From: Lojkania enalia
Taxonomy: Eukaryota > Ascomycota > Dothideomycetes > Pleosporales
Reading direction: 5' to 3'
Length of the DNA: 64,000 nucleotides
Assembly: GCA_010094045.1 (NCBI GenBank)
Contig: ML986666.1
Span: 124,001 to 188,000 of the forward strand
Position numbers and translations under genes: made by a program. Shown piece by piece: positions 23,432-34,235 of the stretch. Position 1 is the stretch's first letter, and the number at the start of each line of letters is the position of its first letter. Below the pieces are notes generated by a model. The model worked only from the letters and a program-made list of their open reading frames with translations, was not told where the DNA came from and ran no database searches.

Positions 23432-25119
23432 ATGGCGGAAGATCCGTCCCTTCTAGAATGTCCTATGTGCTCTTTCAGTGTACTCCCGTCCGATGACTAC
23501 GTTTTACAACTACACTTTGAGCAAGTGCATACCACGGACTCTCCTTTCAAGATCAAAGACGATCCGGCGTGCTTACCTCCGTCATCGACTATAGCCCTTT
23601 CCTCTAACCGATCAAAACACGCACATACGGTTGAAGCTTCCGATGATATTAGCCACAGCTCCGTCGAATGCCCTGTGCCTGACTGCGGCGAGTGTATCCC
23701 TCTCAATGACTACAACGATCATCTCGACTTGCACGCTGCAGCAACATTATCATTTGACGAGACTACCGGAAAATATCATTCTCAACAAACAGCCACTATG
23801 CACGGCCCCACCGCCGCTATTACTTCTATGGGAAACACAAAATTACCTTCATTCGTAGAGCAGCACTTTAACACGGCCGTCCCAGATGCTCTAAGAAGAA
23901 ACGAGGATGGTGCCCGCAAGCTGAAGAAGAAGAAGAGGGGTCGAAATGATTCCTCTGGCAGCGAGAAAAGCACTATTTCCAGGAGCATTCTGAGCTTCAA
24001 CCCCTTTGCGAAGTACAACAAGATCGTTAAGCCGCCTGTAAGCACGGTTCGACTTGGCGTAAGCTTTCTGCCCTGCACCTAAATCGGCCTACGCTAATCC
24101 GTCATGATAGAAAAAGGAACTTGGTCCTCATGCATGGGAAGAACGTATGCCTCAATGGCTTTATGATCAACTCACTTCTGGGCCGAAAATAACTGTCGTC
24201 AACCGCATCGGCCGAGACGGCCGCCTTATCAAACAGGAGCAGGTGCAGAACGAGACACCAGGTGTCATTCCTATACTCGCTCAACTATCCGCCCTTGATC
24301 GATCTGTTGAAAGGGCTTATTACTGCCATCCTTCTACAATTCACATTGGCAAAACTCCAAGGGAAGGTGGTTTCTGTGGGTATCGAAATATTCAGATGCT
24401 TGTATCTTACATACAGGGTGCCAAAGCGCAAGGTCATGAGGAGTTTCCCGGACGTACACCTGGTATCCTGAAGCTTCAAGACCTTATCGAGGAGGCATGG
24501 GATAAAGGCATCAACACCATTGGCCGGCAACAGACTGGTGGCATCCGAAACACTCGAAAGTACATCGGAACACCAGAGGTACGAACACGACAAGTTTGTG
24601 TGAATTATCCTGACTCACATGGTTACAGGCACAAGCGCTTTTCCTAAGCTCCCAGATTGATTGCGGCGTTCAAATGTTCAATGATAGCCCCGATGGCCAG
24701 ATTATAGCCCACGACGCACTTTTTGCGGCCATAGAAACCTACTTTGCGCAAGCTGCCGTTAAGGACGGCTCAAATGTGTGCAAGACTCTTTTGCCGCCAA
24801 TCTATCTTCAGTACGAAGGTCACTCTCTCACCATTGTCGGGCTCGAGCGCAGGAAGAATGGCGCCCACGAACTCATGGTCTTTGATCCAATGTATAGCAC
24901 GAGCCCAGCCATGCATCGTTTGATCGGACGAAAGAGTATCAAAAATAGTAGGCCGGAGGTCTTGTACGCCTATCGTAGGGGTGCAAGGCAACTGCAGAGG
25001 CATGCTGCTTTTGAGGTTCTTATGTACGTTACGTCTCACCAACTTGGTGGTGCCAATATTGACTGATGTTCCTCAGGCTTACGGCGCATCCGCCCTTGTT
25101 CCCGGCTTGGGATGTATGA
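23432..25119 (+). CDS. ZUFSP/Mug105-type deubiquitinase (peptidase C78) with N-terminal zinc fingers
   Basis: Cysteine protease of the C78 family; ZUFSP/ZUP1 and fission-yeast Mug105 cleave K63-type ubiquitin chains, in human cells linked to genome stability. Exons 23432-24037, 24111-24578, 24629-25023, 25077-25119 give 503 aa. Two C2H2-like fingers lie at the N-terminus (CPMCSF...LHFEQVH, CPVPDCG...HLDLH), followed by a Lys/Arg patch (KLKKKKRGR) that may be nuclear-targeting. The catalytic Cys is in GGFCGYRNIQML (about residue 291), the His in EGHSLTIVGLE (about 423), the Asp in VFDP (about 444), and a conserved Gln/Trp-rich tail ends LFPAWDV. The triad looks intact, so activity is expected. 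The start at 23432 has a good context (AACCATGG); the upstream in-frame codon is poorer. Confidence 0.88.
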
Positions 25120-25264
25120 GACACTTGACCTTACACGCCCTTTCACTTCACTCATGCAGAGATACCCAAACCTTCCACAGCTACCTAGAATCATTTAATC
25201 ACAAATCATTGAATGTCATATTTAGCCTCTCCCTTTCGTCTATATCTTATCAATTCATACTACC

Positions 25265-26680
25265 ATGGTTGTGCTGAACATGGTATGACAGGTTCTCCGC
25301 CAGTTTCCCGATTGCCGCTATGTCTATGTTTTCTTCCGTTCTCGTACTCTCGGTTTTGACGTCTATCCCGAAGACCACTTCTTACGCAACTTTCCTTGGC
25401 AGCAATACGGCGGACTCTGGATTATTGATGATGCTCGCTTTGCCCGGTCCGGGAGGATGAGCCCACTCATTGCTCAAGCCCTTCGACGGATTACTAGTGA
25501 GGGGTCCGCCTCTTCAATTTCTAATTTCTCTAGAAAAGACAATGTGCCCAAGAGCATGAGTAGCTCTTTCGATATCGGATTATCCAGCCGTCAGGCGCCA
25601 ATTTTAGCAGGACCGAGGAGTGGTCCTTCTACTCGACAAGCATCGCTCATATCATCGGTGGACGGTTCGCAAGGCTTTGCTTCACAGTCTCCATCTGATG
25701 CCCTCAACCCGGTCCTTGATATGATCGGAATGCATAGCGCTCAACCATGCACAAGCCCATCTAAGGCCAGGCCTACACTTACCATTAAGACCGGCTTTGT
25801 GCGAAGGGCTCCTGGTTACCCTAGTCCTTTTTCCCCTACCCGCAATGCAAAGATATTCTATCCATCACCCCAGTCGGAAAAAGGAAGTAGTGCTGCAACG
25901 CCACGACCTAGCAGCCCTATGAGCATAGATGGTTCCGACATGTGTGGACCGTCCCGACGCTGCACCTCTCACAACTACGAGATGTACTCTTTCCCGATGA
26001 ACCCATACGACGACTCAAGCCCGGATAGCGTCCCGTCCGAAGCCATTGGCAAGAACACATACAGCTGCCTATCGTTCATTCCCAACGGCAGCCAAGGACG
26101 CCATCCAGCCAAAGCAACACGCATCACCTCGCCCGCATGCTCCGCCTCGACAACCTGCACCACCCCTACGAGCCCTGTCTCCCCGCGAACCGCAATGCTG
26201 AAAAACATGGCGGGCAAACAGGCCGTGCAAAATATGTCCCACCGTCCACACCCCACCACCCAACCCGCCTGGCCCACCACAAATCCCAACGGCACCATCA
26301 TCCCCCTCCCCCTCTCCCCATCCCTCTCCACATCACCGTCCTTGTCCTCGCCCCCGCCCCTCTCCCTCTCCCCTCCCGCAATTCCCATCGCCAACGGTAT
26401 AGAAACCGATGCCGTCTCGCCCATCTCGCCCACGGGCACCATGCTCTCGTACACGTCAAACCGCGCCGTGGACTCGGGTCTGCTGGCCGTCAAACCGCTC
26501 TCCGAGGCGCAAGTCGCCGAGTATAGGTTCTGGAGGCCGTGCGGGAGGAGGGGATGTATGGTTGGTTGCGGCGGAGCGAGCGAGGGGGAGGTTGGGGCTG
26601 CGAGGAGGCTATTTAGGGATGTGGAGGTTGTTGGGGAGGAGGAGGATAACAATGATGATGAGAATGGGGAAAGTGTTTGA
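25265..26680 (+). CDS. Ser/Pro-rich protein of unknown function, 5' end unresolved
   Basis: From 25292 to the stop at 26680 one frame is clearly coding. It starts VLRQFPDCRYVYVFFRSRT, continues GFDVYPEDHFLRNFPWQQY and GLWIIDDARFARSGR, then becomes a long Ser/Pro/Thr-rich low-complexity region and ends with RRGCMVGCGG and an acidic tail. The first in-frame ATG inside it (25457) would discard the best-structured part. The in-frame ATG at 25265 (context ACCATGG, giving MVVLNM) is separated from it by GTATGACAG, which contains TGA. An upstream exon, a sequencing error or an unusual splice could explain this. I do not recognise the family. The low-complexity region is probably disordered. Confidence 0.55.
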
Positions 26681-26802
26681 GTGGTTGGGTATATTTTTTT
26701 TTTTTTTACACCGAGGTGTAATTAGTTCGGTTATTGTTTGATTTTGGATGGTTGATGATGGGGCGTTTGCGGTGTGGTCATGGTTTGTTTGTTTTTTTAT
26801 TG

Positions 26803-26840
<38 letters not shown>

Positions 26841-27160
26841 TGTGTAGTGTTTTGGTTTGCGGGGTCACTCACGCTCGTTCTTAGGCGATGCTCTCTTATG
26901 ACATTTTCATTCCTGTTATAGTTAGTGAGTTCTTTACTTGCTACTACAACGTGGATACTAGTTTATGACCCTTTGAGTAGAAGGATTGCACAGAAAGCGC
27001 GGGATATGAGTCGGTTGGTTTACTAGGTATTTTAGAAGTGAGAAATTGGGGTATCAATTACTTGGTAGACTATAAACTATGGTTTGCTACCTTTGCGTTA
27101 TGGTACAAATACTTGATATTTCCTTTATCCCTCGCAATATTATGATATGTTAATGCAGGC
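26681..27160. other. Convergent 3' intergenic region
   Basis: 3' flanks of the Ser/Pro-rich gene (plus) and CWC2 (minus). It is T-rich on the plus strand, with runs near 26695 and a T25 tract at 26809-26833. No coding signal. Confidence 0.5.
26809..26833 (+). repeat. Poly(T) tract, 25 nt
   Basis: Uninterrupted T run between two convergent genes; a simple repeat. Confidence 0.85.
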
Positions 27161-28544
27161 TCAGTCGCTGTCGTCATCGTCGTCACTGCCGTAGCCAACT
27201 AAAGGCCCTGTAGCTGGGGTTGGTTTCTTCGTCGTCGATGAGGCTGTGAAGCCTTTTAACGCAGCCAATGTCGAGCTAGACAGGATTCCCTTGTTGATTC
27301 TTGTCTGAGCGTTTTCCTGCTCTTCTTGCCGTTGTCGTACGGGGACGATATCCTCACCAGTTTCCTCCTCGTGGTCGTTGTCGCCCTCGCCGGCGACTTC
27401 TCCGCCCTCGATCATCATATTTTGCTCCGGCGCGCCTATCTCCTTGGCCTGTTCCCACTCGGCCTTCTCCTTTGCAAACCACACGTCGTCCGGCGCTTCA
27501 TAACCTGGCAATCCAAAGTTTCCTTCCACTTTCCTCCTCTTCCTCTGCTCCGGGTCGCGACCCTCGATCTCAGCGACGTAGGATGCTGGGAGCGCTTTTC
27601 GGATCGCCTCGGCAGCCTGCTCCTCTATGCGGCGGGCCTCGCGCTTCTGAGCGGCTGGGTTGGGGTCCACGGTTGCCCAGCGGACGTTTAGGATCTCAGA
27701 GTGGTCGAGGGCTTGGTGGGCCATGGCTTCCTTTGCGAATTGGGAGTTTGCTGTTGCACACGTTAGCAGGATATGATGTTATAGATTTATTTATATTGAA
27801 GTGTGAGGAAAATGGAAAGGGATATATTTACGCACCTTCGTTTAGGTACGTGACAAAAGCAACGCCACGCGCCGTAAGGACCCTTATCCGCTCGATCTGG
27901 CCCCATTCCTGGAAGTGGCGAGCGACAATCTCCTCGATGTCGTCGGAAACGAAGATGCGGCCAACGTATAAAGTGCGATTCTGGCGTAGGAAGCTGCCCA
28001 CGCCGCCCATGTCATCACGGTAGTCGCTGAACTTGTCCCGCCCGAAGCAGTCGACATTGCTGGGAAATATGTCCGTCACCGTCGGCAGGCGGTGCAGGTA
28101 CTCGCAGTCGACGCCCTTGGGACATATCCCCCGTGCGAAGAAGAGGCAGAAGTAGCTGCCCGGTATCTGGTCCGCCCGAGTGTAGCCCGAATCCCTGGCG
28201 ATGCTGCAGCGGTTTGGTGCAGCCGTCTGCGATAGGTATTTGTCCTCGCGGTCGCCGCCGGACCATTTGTTGTACCAGATGTTGTACACGGTACCCGTCG
28301 GCGGGGGTCTCTCGGACTTGAACGTTGCGGAGTCAACCTGCGGGCGGGCGGGCCGCCTCTTGCGGCGGATGATCTTCTTGACACGTTTCCCCTCGGCGTT
28401 GGTAGTTATTACGGTGGTTTCTGTAGTCTGAGCGGGGACGAGGTCGGCGGATGCCGGGGTTGTGAGTGAGGTTGAGCCTGTGGGATCGCCCGCGTCTTCC
28501 GTCGTTGTCGCCGTTGTAGCCGGCGGGGATCGTACTTCGGCCAT
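27161..28544 (-). CDS. cwc2: Pre-mRNA-splicing factor CWC2 (NTC-related RNA-binding protein)
   Basis: RNA-binding component of the Prp19/NTC-related complex that contacts U6 snRNA and helps form the active spliceosome. Two exons (28544-27836, 27750-27161) give 432 aa; the intron falls inside the RRM and restores NEANSQFAKEAM. Basic patch KKIIRRKRRPARP near residue 55. The Torus/zinc-finger region includes CSIARDSGYTRAD and the CCCH cluster CLFFARGICPKGVDCEYLH at about 138-156. The RRM contains RTLYVGRIF (RNP2) and GVAFVTYL (RNP1). The C-terminus has the conserved long helix (PNPAAQKREARRIEEQAAE) and ends in an acidic GYGSDDDDDSD. Length and domain order match fungal Cwc2/Cwf2. Confidence 0.95.
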
Positions 28545-29903
28545 GGTCAGGTTTTGTTTGGTGAATGAATGAGCTTTGTCTAAGTAGTCGTGAGGTTGGA
28601 AGACGGTATGATGTCGTTGTGTTGGTGTCGGAACTTTTTTGCAGCCAAAAGCTACACTAGGCGGGTTATCCCCGGTTAAGGAAAATGGTGGATGATGATT
28701 GGTCGGGGCATTGCTACTAGCACTACTTTCTTTACTAGCAATGGAGAGAGTGACAACGATTCGTCAGAAAAATGCATTCAGATTTCTCGGAATTTTGAGT
28801 AAGTGCCTAAGAGCAGACAAATTAGGTCTTAAAAACTTTCTTCAAGCTAGGAGATCGACTTATCTGTTGCGACGTTTCCTTCCCTAGCCCCTGTCGTTGT
28901 AGCAGCAGATGGATGTTTTGAAGGAAGACCTTGTGCTCGAGCCGGATGAATCAATATAAGGATCAAGTCCTACTTGAATCGCCATTTCCAATTACAAGTA
29001 GAGAATGGCGTTTCCATGTTTTCGTCGCATGCTAGTATCGTTTAGTATCGTCTTTTTTCCTATCTATAAAGCATCCTCAATTCCTAAAGCATGAAAAAAT
29101 GTTTGATCTTTACAGGGCCGTTTTATGTCTACCAATTACTATATTCACAGATATTTTGTCTCCGCTCGCATGCTTTTTGGACACTCTTAGCTGTTAGGTG
29201 TTTCACAGAGCCGGCTGCCCTCCCAACTTTTGTGCTTCCGGTTCCAAAAGAGGGTTTGATATTCCCCACACTTTACCTATACTGGATGAAAGAATGTACT
29301 CTTTACTGTCGAAATGTGAGGTTTTCCTTCTGGAAAGAGTTTCCCAGGTCGGCCAACTTGTGTCTTCAATCTATCAACCATTTTGCTAAAACACTCGAAA
29401 CTTGGATGAGGCTCTACGAGGAGCAAATGACTTATTGGCGCTGATATACCAGCATTGGGGAACAAGACAACAAGGCAATTAAAAGTTCGATCCTAAAGAA
29501 TCCTCTAGCCTAAGATTTCAGCTATGTCCATTCACTAGGCGATAAAAAGGTGGGGACCACCAAATCCAGCGTGCTTGTTGATTGGACCGTAGTTTCAGCC
29601 TGGCCAACCTTGATGGCAGAGATATGGTTTCAATCACGCTAATTTACCGTTCTGAGCGCCATAGCTGGATCCCACTGGTCTCTTTTTAGCTGCAGTGCAG
29701 TTCAAGCTGCTTTAGCTCTCTGCACGTCCTGAAGTGAACCGTGCTATGAGGGGGAAAGAAGCATAAAGTTCTCGAGGATTCTATCACTCGGCAAGAGCTT
29801 GCCCCGCACTACTTCGTATGCTTTTTAATTTGAAGTCGAAAAGTCCGTTAACGTAACCCATTCGCAAACATTAGTACTTAAGATCTACCTAGTATTTGGT
29901 ACA
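28545..29903. other. AT-rich intergenic region
   Basis: About 1.36 kb after the CWC2 promoter with no supportable gene. Plus-strand frames at 28699-28887 and 29091-29444 lack domains and biased codon use. It marks the beginning of a gene-poor, AT-richer stretch that runs to about 34.2 kb. Confidence 0.45.
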
Positions 29904-30482
29904 ATGAGCTCTGCAAATTGTACTGTCGGAATATGTCCGTCCGACTGTAGCGATAGTGGTCTGTCAACCACCGGAAATATTGTTGGAATCTTAACATTTG
30001 CGTATGCATTGTTCGCTGGTCTGATGTACTATTATTATGTAGTCAATGATGCGAGTGAAGAAATGGCTCGGCTTGCAGAAGACCTTGAAGATGCATATAC
30101 AGAAGGGACAATCTTAAGCCAGGGCGTGAAAGACTACATCACCGAGTCGAACAACCCACCGCTCAAAAAACATTACGATGATTTGGAGGAAATATTAGCG
30201 AAAGTTGACAAGAAACTCAACGATTTGGCAAGTCCATCTTCCGCCTCCCCAAGCCGGCCAACTGCGACTCCAAACCCCGTTCGCCCAGACCCAAACTCTT
30301 CGCAGCGGGATGAATTAGTTTCGGATTACGTGCGCCGCCAGTACCTCCCCACGGTACGCATTCGGTACCTAGCCAAGCGGAGGCATCTGCGAGATCTATT
30401 GAGGAACTTGACGCGAGAGATCAAAATCATGAAATATTTGGCAAGAGACCATAAATTAGGGTTCGTCAAGTTATCTCGTTAA
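29904..30482 (+). CDS. Small single-pass membrane protein, unknown function
   Basis: Intronless, 192 aa. A short Cys-containing N-terminus (NCTVGICPSDCSDSG) is followed by one strong transmembrane segment at about residues 24-46 (GNIVGILTFAYALFAGLMYYY). An acidic helical, probably coiled-coil region follows (about 50-110), then a Ser/Pro linker and a basic C-terminal region (RIRYLAKRRHLRDLLRNL). Uncharacterised proteins with this TGN.xGILTFAYA-type membrane block are familiar from filamentous ascomycetes, but I cannot assign a role. The real ATG, domain-like layout and absence of stops support a gene, although its surroundings are AT-rich and degraded. Confidence 0.6.
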   Translation: MSSANCTVGICPSDCSDSGLSTTGNIVGILTFAYALFAGLMYYYYVVNDASEEMARLAEDLEDAYTEGTILSQGVKDYITESNNPPLKKHYDDLEEILAKVDKKLNDLASPSSASPSRPTATPNPVRPDPNSSQRDELVSDYVRRQYLPTVRIRYLAKRRHLRDLLRNLTREIKIMKYLARDHKLGFVKLSR

Positions 30483-31756
30483 TCAGTATTTGCGATGCTA
30501 ACGAGGTGCAAGGATTGTTGCATATACAGATGAAACAGCCTTTCGCCGGTGGACTGTCGACAAGCTAGGCGGACCCTAGAAGAAAAGTATCTAGAGTTGG
30601 CGAATATGTGAAAGGCTTGGTCGTTAAACAATATAGATAATAGAAAGCAGGAAGCTAGCAGAAACAGCTGACAAATAGGGCTATGGTTTTCAACAAAGAT
30701 TAGAAAGGGTATTATCTTCCTCTTTACAAAGCATATTATCAATTAATGTTGAAGCATCCATTAAACTCATCTTGAGATTCGCATCGAGTATCTCGAGATT
30801 GCTCGTTGTGGTACCGTTGATAGAATGTCATGCATAACTAAGAGCTCGGCTAGATATATGAATCTGTGATGATTTGGTCCAATCCTTCATCAATCATTAA
30901 TCGAGTCCTTTCTTGCTGCTTTCATCCTAGCCATCTAACCAACTGCGGCTAAATGTTTCTTTGTCCATTCCCTTTTCAAAGCCCAGTATCTTTACTAAAT
31001 CCGCTAGGGGGTCACTTGTATCACCACTTATACCTTCATGATATCAAGTCTCGAGCTACCTTGTTTCGTCCTTGATCTTTCTCCAGTCGCTTAAAAATCA
31101 TCTCTACGAGCTAGGCTAGGTTGGAAAGCATAGCTTGAGACACTATTAATGCTCAAAGCCACGTAAATAACCCTACATATGAAGAGGCTAACGAAGATAG
31201 ACCTCTCATTATTGCCGGAAGGGACGTACACTCCGATTACTTCTTATACAAGCTTAGACATCGAAAGCGGATCTTGCCAAGGTTACGGTGACCTGCAAGA
31301 AATTTGAGATAAAAAGTCAAAATAGCGACTACTATCCTTGACGGGACAAATTACGTGTCAGAGAAACTATGTCGCCTTGACTTTGCCGCAGCGAGTTCGA
31401 ATATGTTAGGAATTTGTGAACTTGATATTCCTTCTCGGAAATTTAACTTTTCCATATATGAGTACTGTGATAGGGATTTGGCGAGTCTACTGAGTACGAT
31501 TTTATACTACCGTACGGGAGCAGGTTATCCGGTTGCAGGTTGTATCAGATACCGTCGCACGATATCTAATCACGCTGGATATCAGCTGATATACACTTCC
31601 TTATGTACATAAATATAGCCTGCTGGCCATCCTCAATCAACCAGTTCAGCTCCTCATCTCCCTCCCTGAGACAAGATTCGCCTCTCACCACAAGTACCGT
31701 AGTACTTGTTCATTTAGTCCGAGTATGAAAGCTGCCCCTTCCGCCAAGCCTCCAAA
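30483..31756. other. AT-rich intergenic region
   Basis: About 1.27 kb with many stop codons in all frames. The plus-strand frame at 31355-31612 has no recognisable domain. I see nothing supportable. Confidence 0.45.
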
Positions 31757-32940
31757 TTACCTAATGTTAGGCGACGGAGAACTTAAGTGTAATGGACTTC
31801 GATTGGCAGATAGGTACGTTCCTCGTAGCCATGCATGGAATTCAGGTACCGTGTCTCGTTCAATAACTGTAAGCATCTCGCAAAAGACAGCGCTAAGGGA
31901 GAATATGTCCGAGAGACGTCCATGCTTTCACAAGTAGCCATCTTCTCGAAATTGATCCACGACCTCTGGCGCGCCGTACATGGCTGATGAGCGCACTGGG
32001 TTCTCAGTCGACGTGGTTCCTCCAACTTCAGATCTGCTTGAGGAACTGAAATCTGTGAAATATATATGTTCGTTTCTATGAATGATGTTGGAAGGTTTAA
32101 TGTCCTGATGACGGATACCATGATTATGCATATAAAACAATGCTGAGGCGAGACAGCCAAACCATCAGCGAATCCATTCCCTGTGGAGCATCTTGTTTGT
32201 GGCATCACCTTCTACTATTTCAAGGAATACTTTTAGATTTTGGTTTCCAGCAGGTGTCATGACAAGACAATAGAAATGACGATTGCCTTGGGTAATCTCT
32301 TCATAGGAACCTAAGATAGAGGAAATATATTCATGGGATAGTTGTCCTAAAATTGAGCCTCATCTTTGATGATATCCATTTTTATTTGGCAGCCGGGAAA
32401 TGGTAACTGAACTCTTTTCCTTACAAAAGGACGAAAGTCCAAGCTATTATGCTTAACCTCTTCCACTATTCCAAGGGAGCCGACTCCAAGGACACTACAA
32501 ACAGTAAGAGAAGTAGTGTCGGAATGTTTGAAGATGCGATGGCTGTACTCCCATCCAAAGTCGACTTCAGGCCGTGCCTGTTCATTGGCAAACGAAATAA
32601 GATAATCTACATTCAGCGAGAAGTCCTGAATGGATTTCAGAGACGACATGGAAAAATCAAGCACCGTTAGTCTTTCTTCTACTTTGCCGTTCAAAAGCTT
32701 CTACCCGATACGCCTGCACCCAATGCACCGAAACTCAGACGCCATACTTGGATATAAGTCATTTTTTTGAGTCGACATAGGATGATCGGACGACAATTCG
32801 TGAAATCTGCCGTAATCCACCTTTTCCACATCTACAAACGCTGGATTTAGGCTCCTTGGATGTCCTTCTACCGATGCAAGAAGCTAGAAATCTTGATCGT
32901 CTTGCCAAACCAACATAGAGGTTGTTGAAGTCTTAGAGAG
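31757..32940 (-). pseudogene. Decayed serine/threonine protein kinase
   Basis: Minus-strand kinase-like reading frame with several disabling changes. Recognisable in order: P-loop GVGSLGIVEEV (about 32490), a VRKR segment at the ATP-Lys position, HEYISSILGSYEE, the catalytic-loop remnant IRHQDIKPSNII (about 32050), FTDFSSS where DFG is expected, and YGAPEVV (APE motif). Breaks: TAG near 32889, TAG at 32701-32703, a 1-nt frameshift at about 32349 (EAQF then LGQLSHEY in the next frame), TGA at 32165-32167 and TGA at 31928-31930. Beyond the last stop the frame continues as KHGRLSDIFSLSAVFCEM to TAA at 31757. Two stops sit where CGA (Arg) is plausible and two where CAG is plausible, i.e. C-to-T changes. 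It resembles the divergent kinases expanded in filamentous fungi. The 5' limit is uncertain. Confidence 0.8.
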
Positions 32941-34235
32941 AAAGTTGTCACATGTTCTACTATCTTATTATAGTTGGTCTATTTTTCAGGCCTATATAGT
33001 CTCGCCATTGCTAGCTTCTACCGAGGTAGGCCACTTCCCTCCTCCAATACATCAATATTTGCCTCAGCAATTGATGCTCCCTGATACGCGACAAAAGTCC
33101 CAGAGGATCACTTCCGTGCTCTTTTTGTCACGTGTCAATAAAAGGGCTGATGATTTACCGTCATTTTTTGAGAAGATGAATAATAATAAGAAATGCCGAC
33201 ACAATCGGATTGAAGGCTCCTTAAGAGGCAGTTGTCTAAGTATTTCCAGATCGGTATAATTATCTAACCAGTAGGCCCTTTCGAACGGCGAAGGCGCATC
33301 TGGCCGCTAAATTGAAAGCCGCAGAGCCAAATGCTCTGCAAGCACATCTGTTTATTGTATGGCATGCCCTGGAGTTCTTTGACCAGCCTGATACTCTGCA
33401 GACGCATCCTAGGAAGTCTCAGGAACCGACAAATTGCCAGATACCGAAGAGGGAAACGATCACGACTTCCTAACCTTGGATAGGAATGATAACATAAATC
33501 CGGAAGTCGCCGTCCTCGCCTTTGCAAAATTCATGGATCTACTCTCATGAAGTGCTCCCTGTGCCTTTGGGAAGTATTTAAGCGCATATTGACTGCCGAC
33601 TGCGATTCTGGAGCTCGCTGCAATGTGTGACCGGGAATGCCTGTTATCAGCAGCACTTTCCGAAGACTTAGCCATGTACATAGAGAAGACCTGGGATGGT
33701 TTGTGTGGTCAAACGATCATCTGAATATTATGATAAAATTGCAATTACTAATTTCACAAAGCCCAATGTAGGAGTTTGGTAGTACTACCAGAGATAATCG
33801 AGGGAAAATAAAAATAGGAAGAAGCAATGTGCCCAGCTCAAGTGCCTCTCAGGCTCAGTGCCTCCTCCAAGACCATTAATCGAATACGGAGCCGTCAAAT
33901 AGGCTGTAGTATACACATACTCAGTTATTATTGCACGCATCAAATCCATTGATCTAATCTTGTAAAACCTAGCTGTTTTGGCTTGGAATTGTCTTGATCA
34001 GGTATGTGTCGGGCGACATCCATGGAGCCTGGGATGGGGTTTAGATGCTTACTAAGGCTGTCATTCATCGTCATTCTTCTTTTAGTTTGGCATTTTATCA
34101 CTTAGACCTCGACCACGAAAGCTTAACAGAATCGCAATCTTATTGATGAAAACCCATTACATTAGATTAATATTTGCAATGAACTGATCGCCGCGGCAAC
34201 TCATCTTAGTTAGTCCTTAGTATCCGCGTCTCACA
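32941..34235. other. AT-rich intergenic region upstream of the FAD oxidase
   Basis: About 1.3 kb. Minus-strand fragments at 33264-33681 are broken by stops and carry no recognised motif; they may be decayed coding DNA. No intact gene seen. Confidence 0.4.

Noticed and set aside
25975..26652. 225-codon minus-strand frame opposite the Ser/Pro-rich gene
   Set aside because: Lies exactly antisense to the low-complexity coding region; its Gly/Val-rich translation is what antisense of Ser/Pro codons produces. No domain.
27301..28023. 240-codon plus-strand frame over CWC2
   Set aside because: Antisense to the well-supported CWC2 exons, with Arg/Pro/Leu-rich translation and no domain.
29091..29444. 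117-codon plus-strand frame
   Set aside because: Begins with ATG but shows no coding-like composition or motif, and lies in AT-rich degraded sequence.
33264..33681. Minus-strand fragments as an upstream part of the kinase pseudogene
   Set aside because: Could be decayed coding DNA, but I found no kinase or other motif and the frames do not connect to 32940.
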